Positions 22,766 to 34,700 of a stretch of 64,000 bases of DNA are shown here, in pieces. A program made the position numbers and the translations under genes. Source of the stretch: Thysanoteuthis rhombus. Taxonomy: Eukaryota > Mollusca > Cephalopoda > Oegopsida > Thysanoteuthidae. The notes under the pieces are model-generated. The model had not been told where the DNA came from, searched no databases, and saw nothing but the letters and a program-made list of their open reading frames with translations. Numbering within the stretch: position 1 is the stretch's first letter; every line of letters starts with the position of its first letter. The stretch lies in the NCBI GenBank assembly GCA_963457665.1, contig OY735219.1:40538477-40602476 (forward strand), in the 5' to 3' direction.

Positions 22766-25587
22766 ATAACTTCAACTTCTTCCTATTCTCTGTTATTGGC
22801 TGAAACAATATACAATACTGATATCTCCAAAGTTGTCTGAACACAGTTCTATATAAATGTGAGCATAAATCATTTCTGATCAAATATATTTTTAAAATAT
22901 ATGGTGCCATAATTGGTAGCATCCACTGAACATTAATATTGTGCAATATACTTTCATGTAAAACATTCATCAAGCAGTTGAAAATAATTTATACTTTAAC
23001 ACAATCTAATACTTTCAAGTATTGAGGGGAAAATTCTGATTCTGTTTTCAATTGGTTGAACATTAATATTACTTCAACATCAACAGTATTGATAGTAGCT
23101 GAAGCACCACCAAAGACAACGATAGTGAACCTTTTTACTGTGTCAAAATTTTGATTTTTCTAACAATCATGCTATCATAGTTCATGAACATGTATTTTAG
23201 TTTAAGGTAAATGTATATAGATAAGTGGCCTATTTTTCTAATACAATTAGAAAACCTGGAGTTTAATAGAATAAAACTGGAAATTTCAAAATATTCTATT
23301 GGAACTAGGAAAAAATTAAATTTTGATTTCATTCAACATCCACTGTGTGTCACCAAAATAACTAGGGTGTGTTGCTTCTTACTTGCATATCAGTTTCACC
23401 ATCACTAACCTGAGACACGTGATAATATTTTTCAGATTAACAAACTGACTCCAAAACAAAAGTTGCATGTATTCTCTGAAATTTTTGAATGTGCAAATAT
23501 TGAAAGAGTGAAAACTGATCAATATTCATTTGAAGGTTTTTAGATTTTGGGCATTACATTAAAAAAAAAAAATTTGAAAAATGGGTCAGTCATTTTTTGT
23601 CGATTTGTAATAAAAGAATTTTCTTTTACATTTTTTTCGTTGAAAATAGATGTTCCCAGTATTTAGAATTTTCAACAAAATATGTTATTTCACAAGTTCC
23701 TTACTGATCTTGCCCCAGCTATTTTTTACCTTTATCCAAATTTTTAGTTTTTTTTATATAAGTCAAATTCAAGAAAAATAATGCGTTACAATACTTCATC
23801 CAATAATCATGAAAAGATTGCATTATTATCTTCTATTTCTAAAAACAAAATATCGGCTTGGTTGTCATGGGAGTAACAAGAAAAAAAGAAAGACAACATT
23901 CACTTCCAGTTGACTTTTCCCTCTTTCAAAAATAAGCAGATTGGCAGCATTGAACCCTTTTCTAAAATACAAAGGTGATCATAAGTTTTGGTAGATTGTG
24001 TTATAGATGGATATTTTAGAAAAAAATTATCTGCATGATCAATCATTGTCTTCAACAAGCTTGCCATCAAAAATTGATCTGATGATTGGAATTGTTTTGA
24101 TCGATCACCACTAAATAAGCAAACGCTTATCTTCATACTCGACCTATTCATTAGAGTATAGTATGATCTCGAATATTATTTTTGTAGTTAAAATTCAATA
24201 ATATATCATGTTTTTTCAATACTTTATACTTGTTACCCATATGTTATATATATATTTTTTTTCTGTTGAAAAAGATTTTTAGAATAATAATAAAATTGAT
24301 GAGAGAGATGTGTAAACCATAACAATATGGAATGTCAGATCATAGTTTATTTATTTATCTACTATTTTCTTATTCATTCAACTGGAGTGGGTTAAATGAC
24401 GTAATTGAGTGCTGTCAATAAGCCTATTTCAAGTACATTCAATATATTACTGAATTTTAGCGACAATAATAATATTCAAGATTGCATTGTACTCAAGTAA
24501 ATAGGTTAAGAATGAAAATGATAAATGTAGTTTGTTTAGCAGTAATCGGAATAGCCCCATTCATCAGACCAATGTTTGAAGGCAGATTTGTTAAACTTTG
24601 CCATCTATAACTTTGAGAAGAGTCATCAACATTCTAAATTCAGTTTGTACAGTTCAAGTCCTTCGTGTTCTTGATGTTATCCAGTTTTTGCCTAATCCAT
24701 ATATAATCTATGCAGAAAGAGGAAAAACCTTATTTCTTCCGAGATAAGGTTCTTCCTCTCACAAGTTATACACCTGACAAAGGCTTAAACGTATAGAGAA
24801 CATGAAGGAGGGGTTCAATTATCCAAATAGAATTTGGAGTGATCAATCTTCCTCAAAAATCACCTCTTTTCCTAATATCTACTTGTTCCACGGTCTATAG
24901 TATTAACTGGAAAATATGAGAGAGGAGGATGTGCTAGTGGGAAAAAAAAAAAAAAAAATTTCTGTCCTCCCAGTCAATTGCAATTAATAATAGTGTATGA
25001 ATGAACAAATTCAAAAGGGAATGAGAAATTGAACTAAAATACTATTTTCTTATCTAAAAACTTTACCCAAGATAAAATCACAGAAGCAGAGGTTCAATAA
25101 TAGAAATACTAAAATAAGCCCCGATAAAAATGAAATTCTTACTTGAGCTAAGCATCACAAATCTGAAGTAGATTGCTTTTGACTTAGCAAATACTGGACA
25201 GCATCATTGTTGAATAGTCATTGAAGGCCTTCACTTGTAGGTACCACTCAAATAAGCAATATTCCAGGAAAAAAAATTTAAAGACTATGAAATCAAATAC
25301 CATTGAAATTTTCCAGTCTGATATATTATGTCAGAAATGATTTTTCTTTCAACTTAATGGATTTGAGAACATTTTTTCTCACTGAATTTTTCATTTAGAA
25401 GTGATTTAATGTGTACAAGGGAAACAATCATGTAACTTTGCTTTGCCTGTAGCCCCAGAGCAGCAAATATGCTTCAATTACCTTCCTTCGGCCGTCATAG
25501 TAAAATAGGAAAAAAGACTGGATTAAACACAGATGATAACATTCAAAGAGTTTTTCAGACAATTGAACTCCTTCTTATTTATAGTAT

Positions 25588-25635
25588 TAAACACAATGTT
25601 TCGGCCAATCCATCTTACAGCCTTTTCCAGGTGAA
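25588..25635 (-). repeat. degenerate hammerhead-like motif
   Basis: On the minus strand the order is ACCTGGAAAAGGC, a loop, then TTGGCCGAAACATTGTG. The CTGATGA box is mutated, but GGC/GCC pairing and GAAAC-TTGT are kept. It is the same family as 26045-26100 in the opposite orientation. Confidence 0.4.
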
Positions 25636-25699
25636 CTATCTAAATGTGATGATGGTGAACAGAATTTTCCAATGATAGCAAGGCTATAACAATAAGTTA

Positions 25700-26155
25700 G
25701 GGTGGTACCTCTTTCATTCTTTGTTCAGCCAATATTTCCATACCTTGTCCTCGTTGAATAACAGTATCCACATTGGGTTGAACTCTATACTTGTCTGACT
25801 TATACACTCAGTCGACATGTTGTGGGCTTCCACTTTGATTTCCCCGAGTTTCCAACTTTTGATCCCTGTCAACGTCCAAGTTCTCATTATAAGAAACTTT
25901 TTGGTAAAAGCAAACAGATTATACAATGCAAGGGAAGCAACTCAAAAGTTGACACCAAAAGCACCACCCTGATATACTATAAAGGTATGTGACTTGTCCA
26001 ATCCAACCAAACGTGCTCTCAGAGTAATGATTTCACATTCTAGAACCAACAATACCTGATGAAGGCCGGAAGATACACGGCCGAAAAGTTGTCAACAAAT
26101 GAACACGTAGGCAAGGAAAATAATTCAATAATATCATACATAATGTATGAAGATC
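25700..26155 (+). repeat. dispersed repeat with hammerhead-like motif, copy 1
   Basis: The right half (about 25915-26150) aligns with 51895-52130. Shared strings include ATGCAAGGGAAGCAACTC versus ATGCAGAGGAAGCAACTT, and TATCATACATAATG in both. The motif near 26056 is listed separately. It may be the terminal repeat of a Penelope-like element. Confidence 0.6.
26045..26100 (+). ncRNA. hammerhead-ribozyme-like motif
   Basis: CTGATGA (26056-26062) and GAAA (26083-26086) flank a perfect 5-bp stem, GGCCG (26064-26068) with CGGCC (26078-26082), closed by a 9-nt loop. A GTC triplet follows at 26091-26093. Conserved CUGAUGA, stem II, GAAA and an NUH site are the hammerhead core. Stem I pairing is poor, so activity is doubtful; type I hammerheads with a tiny stem III are known from Penelope-like elements. 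Confidence 0.45.
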
Positions 26156-26394
26156 ATGAGCATTCAAGATATCTTTTCTCAAACCGGAATTATGTTTTAG
26201 CATGAACAGAATTTACAATTCAACCATGTAGTTTTCATAGTGAAAATGACACATCATTATCATCGATAGTCTTGAAATTTCTGTCTAAAAATTTTTTCAA
26301 GTAGAATCTAAAAGATTATTATATTTTTTTATACGCAATTAAAACAAAGATTAATTAAATAATAATTTTAAAAAATAATGCTGTAAAATCATAT

Positions 26395-27240
26395 GTAGGA
26401 AGCTGCTCATTGCAATCACTATGAGACAGGATCTTTTACATAACAATAACAGACTGATAACACTAAGCAAAGGATACAAAAATTGGAACAATTAGCATAA
26501 GTTTTTAAAAATTCATTGTCATAAAAAAACTCTAAATTATAAAATTTTCATAATAATATTTAATTGATTTCCTCTTTTCAAATAAACGGTACAAATACAA
26601 GAGCGAGGTCGAATGACTAAGACAAAAGGGTTATTCCCCTTGGATATTTTTTTTTCCTAAATTTACGAGGCTAGACAAACAAGAAAATGATTCATTACAA
26701 AAAGGTTCTAAATCTCACTGTCATAACTGAATATTGAATAAATTAATTTTATTTAAAGAAGTATAATAAATTATTAATTTCTAAGACTACAACTTACTTT
26801 AGACTCAATTTTTAGTTGCTTTTCAATCTATTAATAGTCTGGAATATAAGTTACAATAAAAATTTACTTGCATGGATTTATTTACTTTTTCTGGGGAGGC
26901 AGAGGGGACAGAATATCAGTTTTGTGGGCTTTTTTTCAGATAAAAAATGAATTTAAAATATCTGTATATATAAAAGATGCAATAAAAAAGCAACTAAAAT
27001 AATTAAGACAAAATTTCTTCCGTCAGTGGATTCATTTACTATTTCTTCAATTATTGACCCATTTAAAACTTTCAAAATCTACATCTTTTGCGCATAAAAA
27101 CATTAGGTCACTTTCAAGGGGAATAACTTTTTTGTCTCAGTTGTTGAACCCCCTTCTTGTTTTAGTACCAAATGAAGTATTCGGGACCAACTGATTTTCA
27201 TAGCAATAACCATTTGATAACATATTGATGAACTGCCTGC
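26395..27240 (+). repeat. dispersed repeat family C, spread copy
   Basis: The 26410-26490 part matches 21375-21445. The 27150-27235 part matches the reverse complement of 37775-37855 (GGGACCAACT, ATAACAT). The A/T-rich sequence between them is of uncertain membership. Confidence 0.4.
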
Positions 27241-27534
27241 TCTGTATCACAGGAATCAAAAATGCCACTGGGCTTATAAATAATCAAATCCAATTGGATT
27301 TTTAATGTTTAATTTATGGTGAGTTTTTGATATTTATTGAGCTTAGCTTTGTATGGTACAAGGCCACATATGTGGGACATCTAGTGAGATTTGATCTCAG
27401 CAGTAATAGTCTATGAAACTACCTTACTTACTTACCAATTGAATTCTAGTTTTGTGCTTCCTTCTGGTTGAATAAAAACTTTAATATTTTATCTTACAAA
27501 ACAATATCATATAGAGTAATCAATAAGTGGGTCA

Positions 27535-27930
27535 CATTTAGAGGCATATAGTGCTTTACACCTTGGATGTGCTGAGTACAAAAAATGTAAAAATACTTTA
27601 GTGTCTGTAAAAAGTTACAGACAATTGAAGCTTTCTTCACATGATATAGGGAAGGTGGAAATTACAGAATTTGGATCAGACACTATTATCAGAAGATAAT
27701 AGTGTCAAATCAAAACTTTGTTTTTCTCTCATTATTTCTCTTATTTGTTTGCAACATCGAATAAGTGAGGGTGTGAAACTTTACAACTTACAATCGGGAC
27801 CACATTCCCTACATTGTAACAAAAAGGCTTTAACAGTCAGTAGCTTTTTACCAAATTGAAATATTTTCGTGTTTATGTGCATCCACAATACAGAGCACGC
27901 CCAAGATACAAAGCATCATATGCCACTGAC
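27535..27930. mobile_element. MITE-like element with long inverted arms, copy 1
   Basis: The arms of about 120 bp (27540-27665 and 27790-27925) are imperfect reverse complements, including CTTGGATGTGCT versus AGCACGCCCAAG and AGGGAAGGTGG versus CCACATTCCCT. The whole unit aligns with 48705-49095. No transposase is seen, so it is non-autonomous. Confidence 0.65.
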
Positions 27931-28639
27931 TATATGTATAAACATTTACAAATGTAAACCAGAATTAAGAATCATGGGATACCATGCTTTTTGCTTGAGT
28001 ATTTGCTTTGTTCAAGTAAAATTAAAGATGTACCATAAAGAATGAGAGTTGAAACAACTACGTTTCAGATAATCAATAAACACGATGTACTCTTGAAATT
28101 ATGGTTGTAGGAAGAAAAGTCATAGAAAAAACTTTGGTTTCTTTTCTGGCAAGGAAAAAAATGTCAGGAACTTTTTTAATGAAATGAGTAATATTCCAAT
28201 TTGTTCAATTTATAGTAATAGAATAAAAGATATTTTGAAATGAAATAAGTAATATTTGTGATAAAGTAAATGCAGATGAGAAAAGTCACAATTGATTTGT
28301 ATTGATAACAAGTAATATCAACTTTATTTAAATATTACTTATTTTATTACAAATATTACAAAGATCAAAAAAATATTCCATTGTTATACATTCAGTGTTG
28401 TTTAATTTATGGTTGGATGGGAATTTATCATTTGATCAGTTTAGTTCAACATTTTTCTATCAGCAACTTTCAACTTTTGTTAACAAATTAGAAACACTCA
28501 GTCCAGAATGAAAAAAAAATTGTGCTAAGAGGTGTGCAACATGCAACCAATCAGAGTTGAAAAAAAAGCAAACAGTCAATAAGGAAATGATATGGTCAAA
28601 TCTAAAGCATTTCTAGTAATCAGTCAGAAAATGTTTCAA

Positions 28640-28820
28640 GCTGTATGGTGCTCCGTGTGCTATATGCTGTGTGCTATGGATGCATAATTAGGATCATCTT
28701 CCCTCCATTGTGCCAAATAGGCTTCAACTGTCTGTTGCTTCTTACAGACACTAAAATATCTTTACATTTTTGTGCATCTGCAGCACACAGCACACCTGAG
28801 ATTCAAAACAAACATATGCA
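28640..28820. mobile_element. partial MITE-like element, copy 3
   Basis: It carries one arm of the 27.5-kb family (CTTCCCTCCATTGTGCCAAA, GTGCATCTGCAGCACACAGC) and part of the other. It is truncated. Confidence 0.5.
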
Positions 28821-29204
28821 AATGGTTTTAAGAGGCATTTTACAGCCTGGGAGTGTAAAACCATAACAATAATGGTTCAAAAATAAAAATGAAGAATAAA
28901 TAAATTTCTCACATTAGCATGTAAGTGGTGTAATTATTTCTCCAAAAGTTAATGTAATAACAATTTAGAGGTTCAATCAACAGCCGCATATATGTACATA
29001 TATTTGTAAATATCTTTACTGCTTTCAGGTAGAGGTTGCTTTATCCATAGTGATTATGCTCAATATTTTAAATTTTGAAATACAGCGTAATCAGTTCCAT
29101 GCCACTGCAATCAACTCAGTTGATTGTGCTGGTGCAAAACTGAGCAGTATCAACAAAACTGCAAATACCTATATAGTACTGAATTTTATGTGTATACCCA
29201 TTCA

Positions 29205-29207
29205 TAT

Positions 29208-29260
<53 letters not shown>
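29205..29260. repeat. (TA)n microsatellite
   Basis: Nearly pure TA dinucleotide run with one interruption. Confidence 0.95.
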
Positions 29261-29261
<1 letters not shown>

Positions 29262-29473
29262 AGGTTGGCAAATCACCAACATCACCAATACTGGTATATT
29301 ACCAATGGAAATTGCCGTTGAACAGACAAAACCTTGTATAATCAACAGAAGCATGGTTTGTAATCAGGGATGTCACCAGGATCCCCGCCCCCAACAGGGG
29401 GAGTGGGTTGATCATCCAGCACTCATTCAGACAACAAAAATCTATGTGTGGGTTTTTTTTTTTTGGTTTTTAG

Positions 29474-29767
29474 GGATTTGTCAGGTTGGGTTGGGTATGG
29501 AAATCACAAAGGAGGAAGTATGATAGAGCGGAGAGAAGGTACAGCTATGGATTTGAAGATTGGGACCAAAGAAGGAATCGGTGGCAATACGAAGGCAAAA
29601 GAGAATACGACCAAAGTGAAAGAGAAGCAAGTAGCGCCTCTCCCCAAACACATAGACAGGAAAAAGAGAAATTGACAAATATTCAGTATTGGGCCTCACC
29701 TCCACCTGCCTGTCAATTGATGTTAAACATTTGTAAAGTTTATGATGAAAAAACAAAGAAGCGTTAA
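29474..29767 (+). CDS. candidate terminal exon or gene fragment, unidentified
   Basis: A strong acceptor-like tract (13 T, GG, five T, AG at 29472-29473) is followed by 97 sense codons and TAA. The product is very charged and aromatic: KYDRAERRYSYGFEDWDQRR, NRWQYEGKREYDQSEREASS, then QYWASPPPACQLMLNICK. The base composition stands out against the flanks. I cannot name the family and see no convincing upstream exon between 18.4 and 29.4 kb. It could be the last exon of a small gene or a captured gene fragment. Confidence 0.35.
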   Translation, partial: GFVRLGWVWKSQRRKYDRAERRYSYGFEDWDQRRNRWQYEGKREYDQSEREASSASPQTHRQEKEKLTNIQYWASPPPACQLMLNICKVYDEKTKKR

Positions 29768-31416
29768 AAAGTGCTAAAAATGTTTAATTGCACTTTCTCT
29801 AATGACTCATTTTCTAAAATACACATAACAGTTCATTCAGTCCATACAACAAAAATAAGAACCTGATATATTTTTCAAAGAAAACGAATCCTTCTTTTGA
29901 AGTAAATGGGTTGTTGCCATTTCATACTTCTTATTTCATTGTTTGATTTGGGACCAAAGTCAGGTTAAGAAGGTAGTGAACCCAACACGTATACTTTTTT
30001 CTATCAAATCTCAGATTTCATCTTTTTAAGAATATTTGAGATGATTTCAAACATTCTCTTTTCAAGTGGATCTTCTTGTTGAGACATTTCTAGTTTAAGG
30101 CTTAAGACTTAATGAAAAAACTCAGAAAACCAGTATTGGTGTCTTGGAAATTGTATTGTTCACTAATTTTCAAAACTGGTATTTACCTGTATTTAAATAC
30201 CAGTTTGCAAACCCTAACATGTATATGTGTGAGTATGTTATAGTTTGGCTTTGCGAACAAAGATTTGAATATATTTTCTGTTAATCACCTTTTTTTTCAC
30301 AGGAGCAGTAACAACACAACAGGAAACCAAAAGTATTTAGCAAGTTAAGATAGAAGTTTCCCTCATTTGGACAAGTAAACTACCTTGATCCTTGAAGGAG
30401 TTCCTATTTGACAACCTTTGATCACATTTTCTTTCTCTTTACAATTGTGACATAACTCAACAGTAAGTTTGTTGTGATCAGAATGAAAAAGAAAAGAAAG
30501 TGAAGATAACATGGCAAGAACAACAATTCAAAGTAGGTTTGCCTTGAATCACAAAGATGAAGACTCAAGGTAGATGTAGAACTTAAATTATTCTACCATA
30601 CCCTTTCCCTTTGCCAAAAAAAGGTCTCTGCATTCCTGATTAAACATTCTTCAAAACTTCCCTTAAGGATAGGTATAAATAGTCTGAATAATTTACTTTC
30701 TACAATTCATCCTCTTATCATAATGTTCAAGAACTAAATATGATGATGAGAATTATTTAAAAAAAAGAAAACATACATACATGAATACATATACATGCAC
30801 ACACACACACAAGTACAATTGTTCAAGAGATTCAGCTTATATACAGAAACTTTGTTCAAAATAAAAATTCATTATTTTCAAGAAAAACAAAACAAAAAAA
30901 TTCTTTCTTCGTTATATTACAAAAATATAACATAGCTTATAACCAGTAAGATATACGACTTCTGTTTCATCTTTGCTTTTTTGTAAATCTGTCCATGAAT
31001 TAAAAGGGTGGGTACAAATTAATATACTGGCTGTAAGCAACCTTTTTTTTTTCTTCACATAATATAATAGAGACGTGTGTGAGAAAATAAAACATTTTCC
31101 TACTATGGAAGCACTAAATAGAAACAAAATAGAGCTCAGCAAAGGTAAAAAATAAAATATGTTTTAAAATATAGTGTTGCTTCTGATGGCCAAGCAACAC
31201 TTACTGACAGCAGTTGTAAGGCAAACAAAAAATTTTCCAGATCTATACTAAAATATTTGCATAAAGGATCATGTGATCTTAACACAGATACATTGTTCTC
31301 AGATGATAATAATAACAACAACAATAACAGTGATTAATTTCATGGCTGAAAAGCTCAGTTTTGCAATTGATGGTATTTGAATCGGTATCCCTCAAGTCTG
31401 ATGCTTTACAATTAAT

Positions 31417-31793
31417 TCATAGCAAATTGCAGGATCCGCATCGCCATGAAAATGTTTCAGAGTTTTGGTTAGTGGCTGGTGGTGTAGTTCTTGGGTAATG
31501 AGTGCTGTGTGTGGGAAACTGCTGAGTGAGGTTTGGATTACTCCCTTGTGTGGTCAGGTAGTGCTGGAAATCCATAGGAGTTGCATTGGAAAGTGTTTCT
31601 TGCACTGAGCTCGAGATAATTTCCCCCTTGTTAGGTTCTTTATGACTAACTGTGCAGTGGACTGGCATAGCAGGGTCTCTTTGTGTTGAACTGCTTGTTT
31701 CTGGTGCTGAATAGTGAGAGATTCGTTGAATGATTTCATTATATTTATCCTCGAGGTCAGCATGGATTCCTGTACCACCATGGCCGCCTATAC
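31417..31793 (-). CDS. ROCO terminal exon: low-complexity tail and stop
   Basis: After the acceptor TTTCAAAG the frame reads GIGGHGGTGIHADLEDKYNE (end of TIR), then about 100 residues rich in Ser, Thr, Gln, Asn and Pro (SAPETSSSTQRDPAMPVH, PTHSTHYPRTTPPATNQ), ending RCGSCNLL and TGA. The open frame extending upstream to 32049 is intron read-through. Confidence 0.88.
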
Positions 31794-34700
31794 CTTTGAA
31801 ACAGAAGAAAGAATAGGTACACAAAAGTTTTCTCACATAGTCATTTTTTTGTAATGGATTTAGATTTATATAAAAATTATCAATCTTTACTTTGAATACA
31901 TATTTCATGTTGAGAGAGATGAAAAAGACTGAGAATAAACAAGATGAGGATTTGGGTTGAAAGCACTTATTAGGCCTTTGCATTATTGGTGGGCTGTTTA
32001 GCACAATGGTAGGTGAATCAGGTAAATTGCTACGGTGAAGCAGCCCCATTGTCTTTAATTGTTTATTCTATCTACGTTGTCTAATTTAAATGGTATTTTA
32101 ACCATGTAATGACAGGAAATAATTTCAGTTGGTTTTTATATAATATAACGCAATTTATAATTTTGTCGGACCAATGATTTAAATGATATTTTAACCGTGT
32201 AACGTCAGGAAATCATTTCAGATAGGTTTCTATATAAAATAATGCAATTCATAATTCATTTTATCAGACCAAATATGTCTATTCCTTGAATACCTGCATA
32301 GATACATATATATATATATATATACATATATATAGATATATATCAACTTGAAGTTTTTCTATGTAATTAGTATTCTTAAAAAGGATATCATAACTTGGTT
32401 TGTATGCAATTCAAGATTAAAGCGGACACAATGGATTTAATATTCACATAGGTGAACACTCAATAGAAGCAACACAAAAAAACGAGTCATGTCCGTTGTT
32501 ATATTCATTGATTCCTCATCATCAAATACGTTTTTTGGGGTAACCTACATTAGTAAGCCCTGTTAAAAAAAAAATGATGTGTAGTATGAAATAGCATCCG
32601 TATACAATACATTATGATAATACCTTATATAAAATAATAAACTACATGTAGTATGACACAAACTATATATTAAAATCATAGCTGAAGGGGATATAGTGTT
32701 TGATCAACACTGCTGGGGAGCCATGTTAATATAACTGTTTTGTTTTTAAATCTCCAGAACAATAACATGGAAAACAACTAATGATCCCAATAAGAAAAAT
32801 TTATACATAGTCCCATAATATCTAAGTCTGTGTAAAATCTATGAATTACATTAATAGATATGAGGAAATAAGTTACTGAAATTGCACAAAAAAACTTTAT
32901 AAAAAGAGTTGTTTTTTTTTAATGTTTAGTGCTTGAAGCTGTAAAGCTTTCTAGACCAACCATATATTTCCTAAATATGTTCAGGGTTTTCTAAAATCTA
33001 GAAAATGGTATAATTTGAACAAATATCTGTTGAGATATTTAACATATAAAGATACGATAAAAATCTGTGGCAAAATATCTGATTTTAAAAGGTAATCTTA
33101 TTTGATTAAATTTCTTTTTAAATGAACAAAAGTTATCAGTCAGTAATATTAATTATAAATACTTTCAATAGACTGAAATAATAAATTGAAAACATAGCAG
33201 TTATAAATCAGTCTAAAAGAAGACAATCTAACTGTTGGTAAGCATGTTTTTGGTTTGTATTTCTGACTTGTGAATGGGAAAATAGATGAACATATATGAT
33301 TTGTACTTCTTGAGATCAAAAGAGACATCATACAAGGTGGAAAAGGAATACAATCAGGACTGGCAGGAATTTCAAGCATCATCGGCAAGATTTGAAAGGG
33401 TTTTATACACCCCTGGTTGTATTCTATTTTTTTTCAGTTCGGAGTACAACTCCAAGACCTAAGTGACCATCTGATGGTCGGATCAGCCATGAATACAATT
33501 ATATTACAAGTAGTTAGTATTCTTTTGTTCATTTGCTCTATCAGGGGAGATAAATTGTCTCCTTTTGAAATCTTGAATTTAAACAACTCTCTCACTCTAT
33601 CCTTATATAGTACTGAACACACAAGTCATACTTACCTTTCATGTTGATATATAAAAGGTTTGAGAAAATTAATGCCATACCACCAGGTGGTGGCCATACC
33701 ACAGTCTCAAACATTACAGGTAGAATTGGCTTGCGTAGTAAATCTGCAAGGCTCAGTTCGCGGCTACAGTGCTTGGAGACAATATATTTTGGAGTGATAC
33801 AAGCTATGACAATCTGTAAGAGAAAATCAAACCAAACAACTAAATAACTCAGATGTTTGAAATTACTATTCTTGTTATATCATTCAGACCTGGAACACAT
33901 ATAGGTGGGCTTTAAATTTTGTGACCATCTTGAATATAGCAATCATTTTGAATAAATAATGAGGTCACATGATTATTATATTTTTATATTTCTACTATAA
34001 ATGAAACCCATATCTTATAACCTTCAAATTGACAAATCAGTTCCAAGGGTTTCTTAGAAAATGAGAAAACTCAAATCCATCCATCATGTTCTTGCTTTGT
34101 GACCCGTAAAAAACTCCAGGTCTGATTGAGTTGAACTTATGTTTTAAATTTAATGAAAAAGAAGCAGTCACATCAAAAAGATTCTTTAACTTGTCTAAAT
34201 AACGTAAAAATGCTTCGTTAATTGATAGCCATTGTTCATAATTATTAAATTCAACACAAATGTGAAAAATAAAATTGTTCGTCACCTGGCTTCCCCACTG
34301 ATCAAAATTATCCACCATGCTTCCATTATGGCTTAAGCCTGAACATATATTGAATTGAAGTAGTTTTTTTTTCTCATTATCATTAGATTTCTCTTGCCTT
34401 GTTTCAAAGACTAACTGACTAACCCTGAGAGAAAGATCATCTTCTGTGGTCTGATTCATCAATGATATCCTATGTACACATAGTACCATTCTCTTTCCTC
34501 AATGGATGTCATTTTACAACCTGGTATTGGAGAAATACCACAAAGATATCAAAAACTAATTAAATTGCTTAGAGCATGATTTTCTGGGTTCTCTATCAGT
34601 AAGTACACTTAGAGGTAACAGGTTTGCTGAATAATAAAATTGTCATATGAGAGAATTCAAATTCAGGCAGCCTGGTGCACAGACCTACATACCAACTTTT

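Larger units (their letters stand above)
18351..31416. other. intergenic region between convergent genes
   Basis: Apart from the repeats and the candidate exon listed, I see no gene. 18351-19480, 22770-25440 and 29768-31416 are A/T-rich with poly-T tracts and only short chance frames. No poly(A) signal for the ROCO gene stood out on the minus strand just below 31417. Confidence 0.5.

Noticed and set aside
27671-27859. 62-codon plus-strand frame
   Set aside because: Falls wholly inside the MITE-like element and is not conserved in its second copy.
31794-32049. N-terminal extension of the last ROCO exon starting at an ATG near 32049
   Set aside because: The TTTCAAAG acceptor at 31794 joins the TIR exon in frame, and the extra residues are A/T-rich intron translation.
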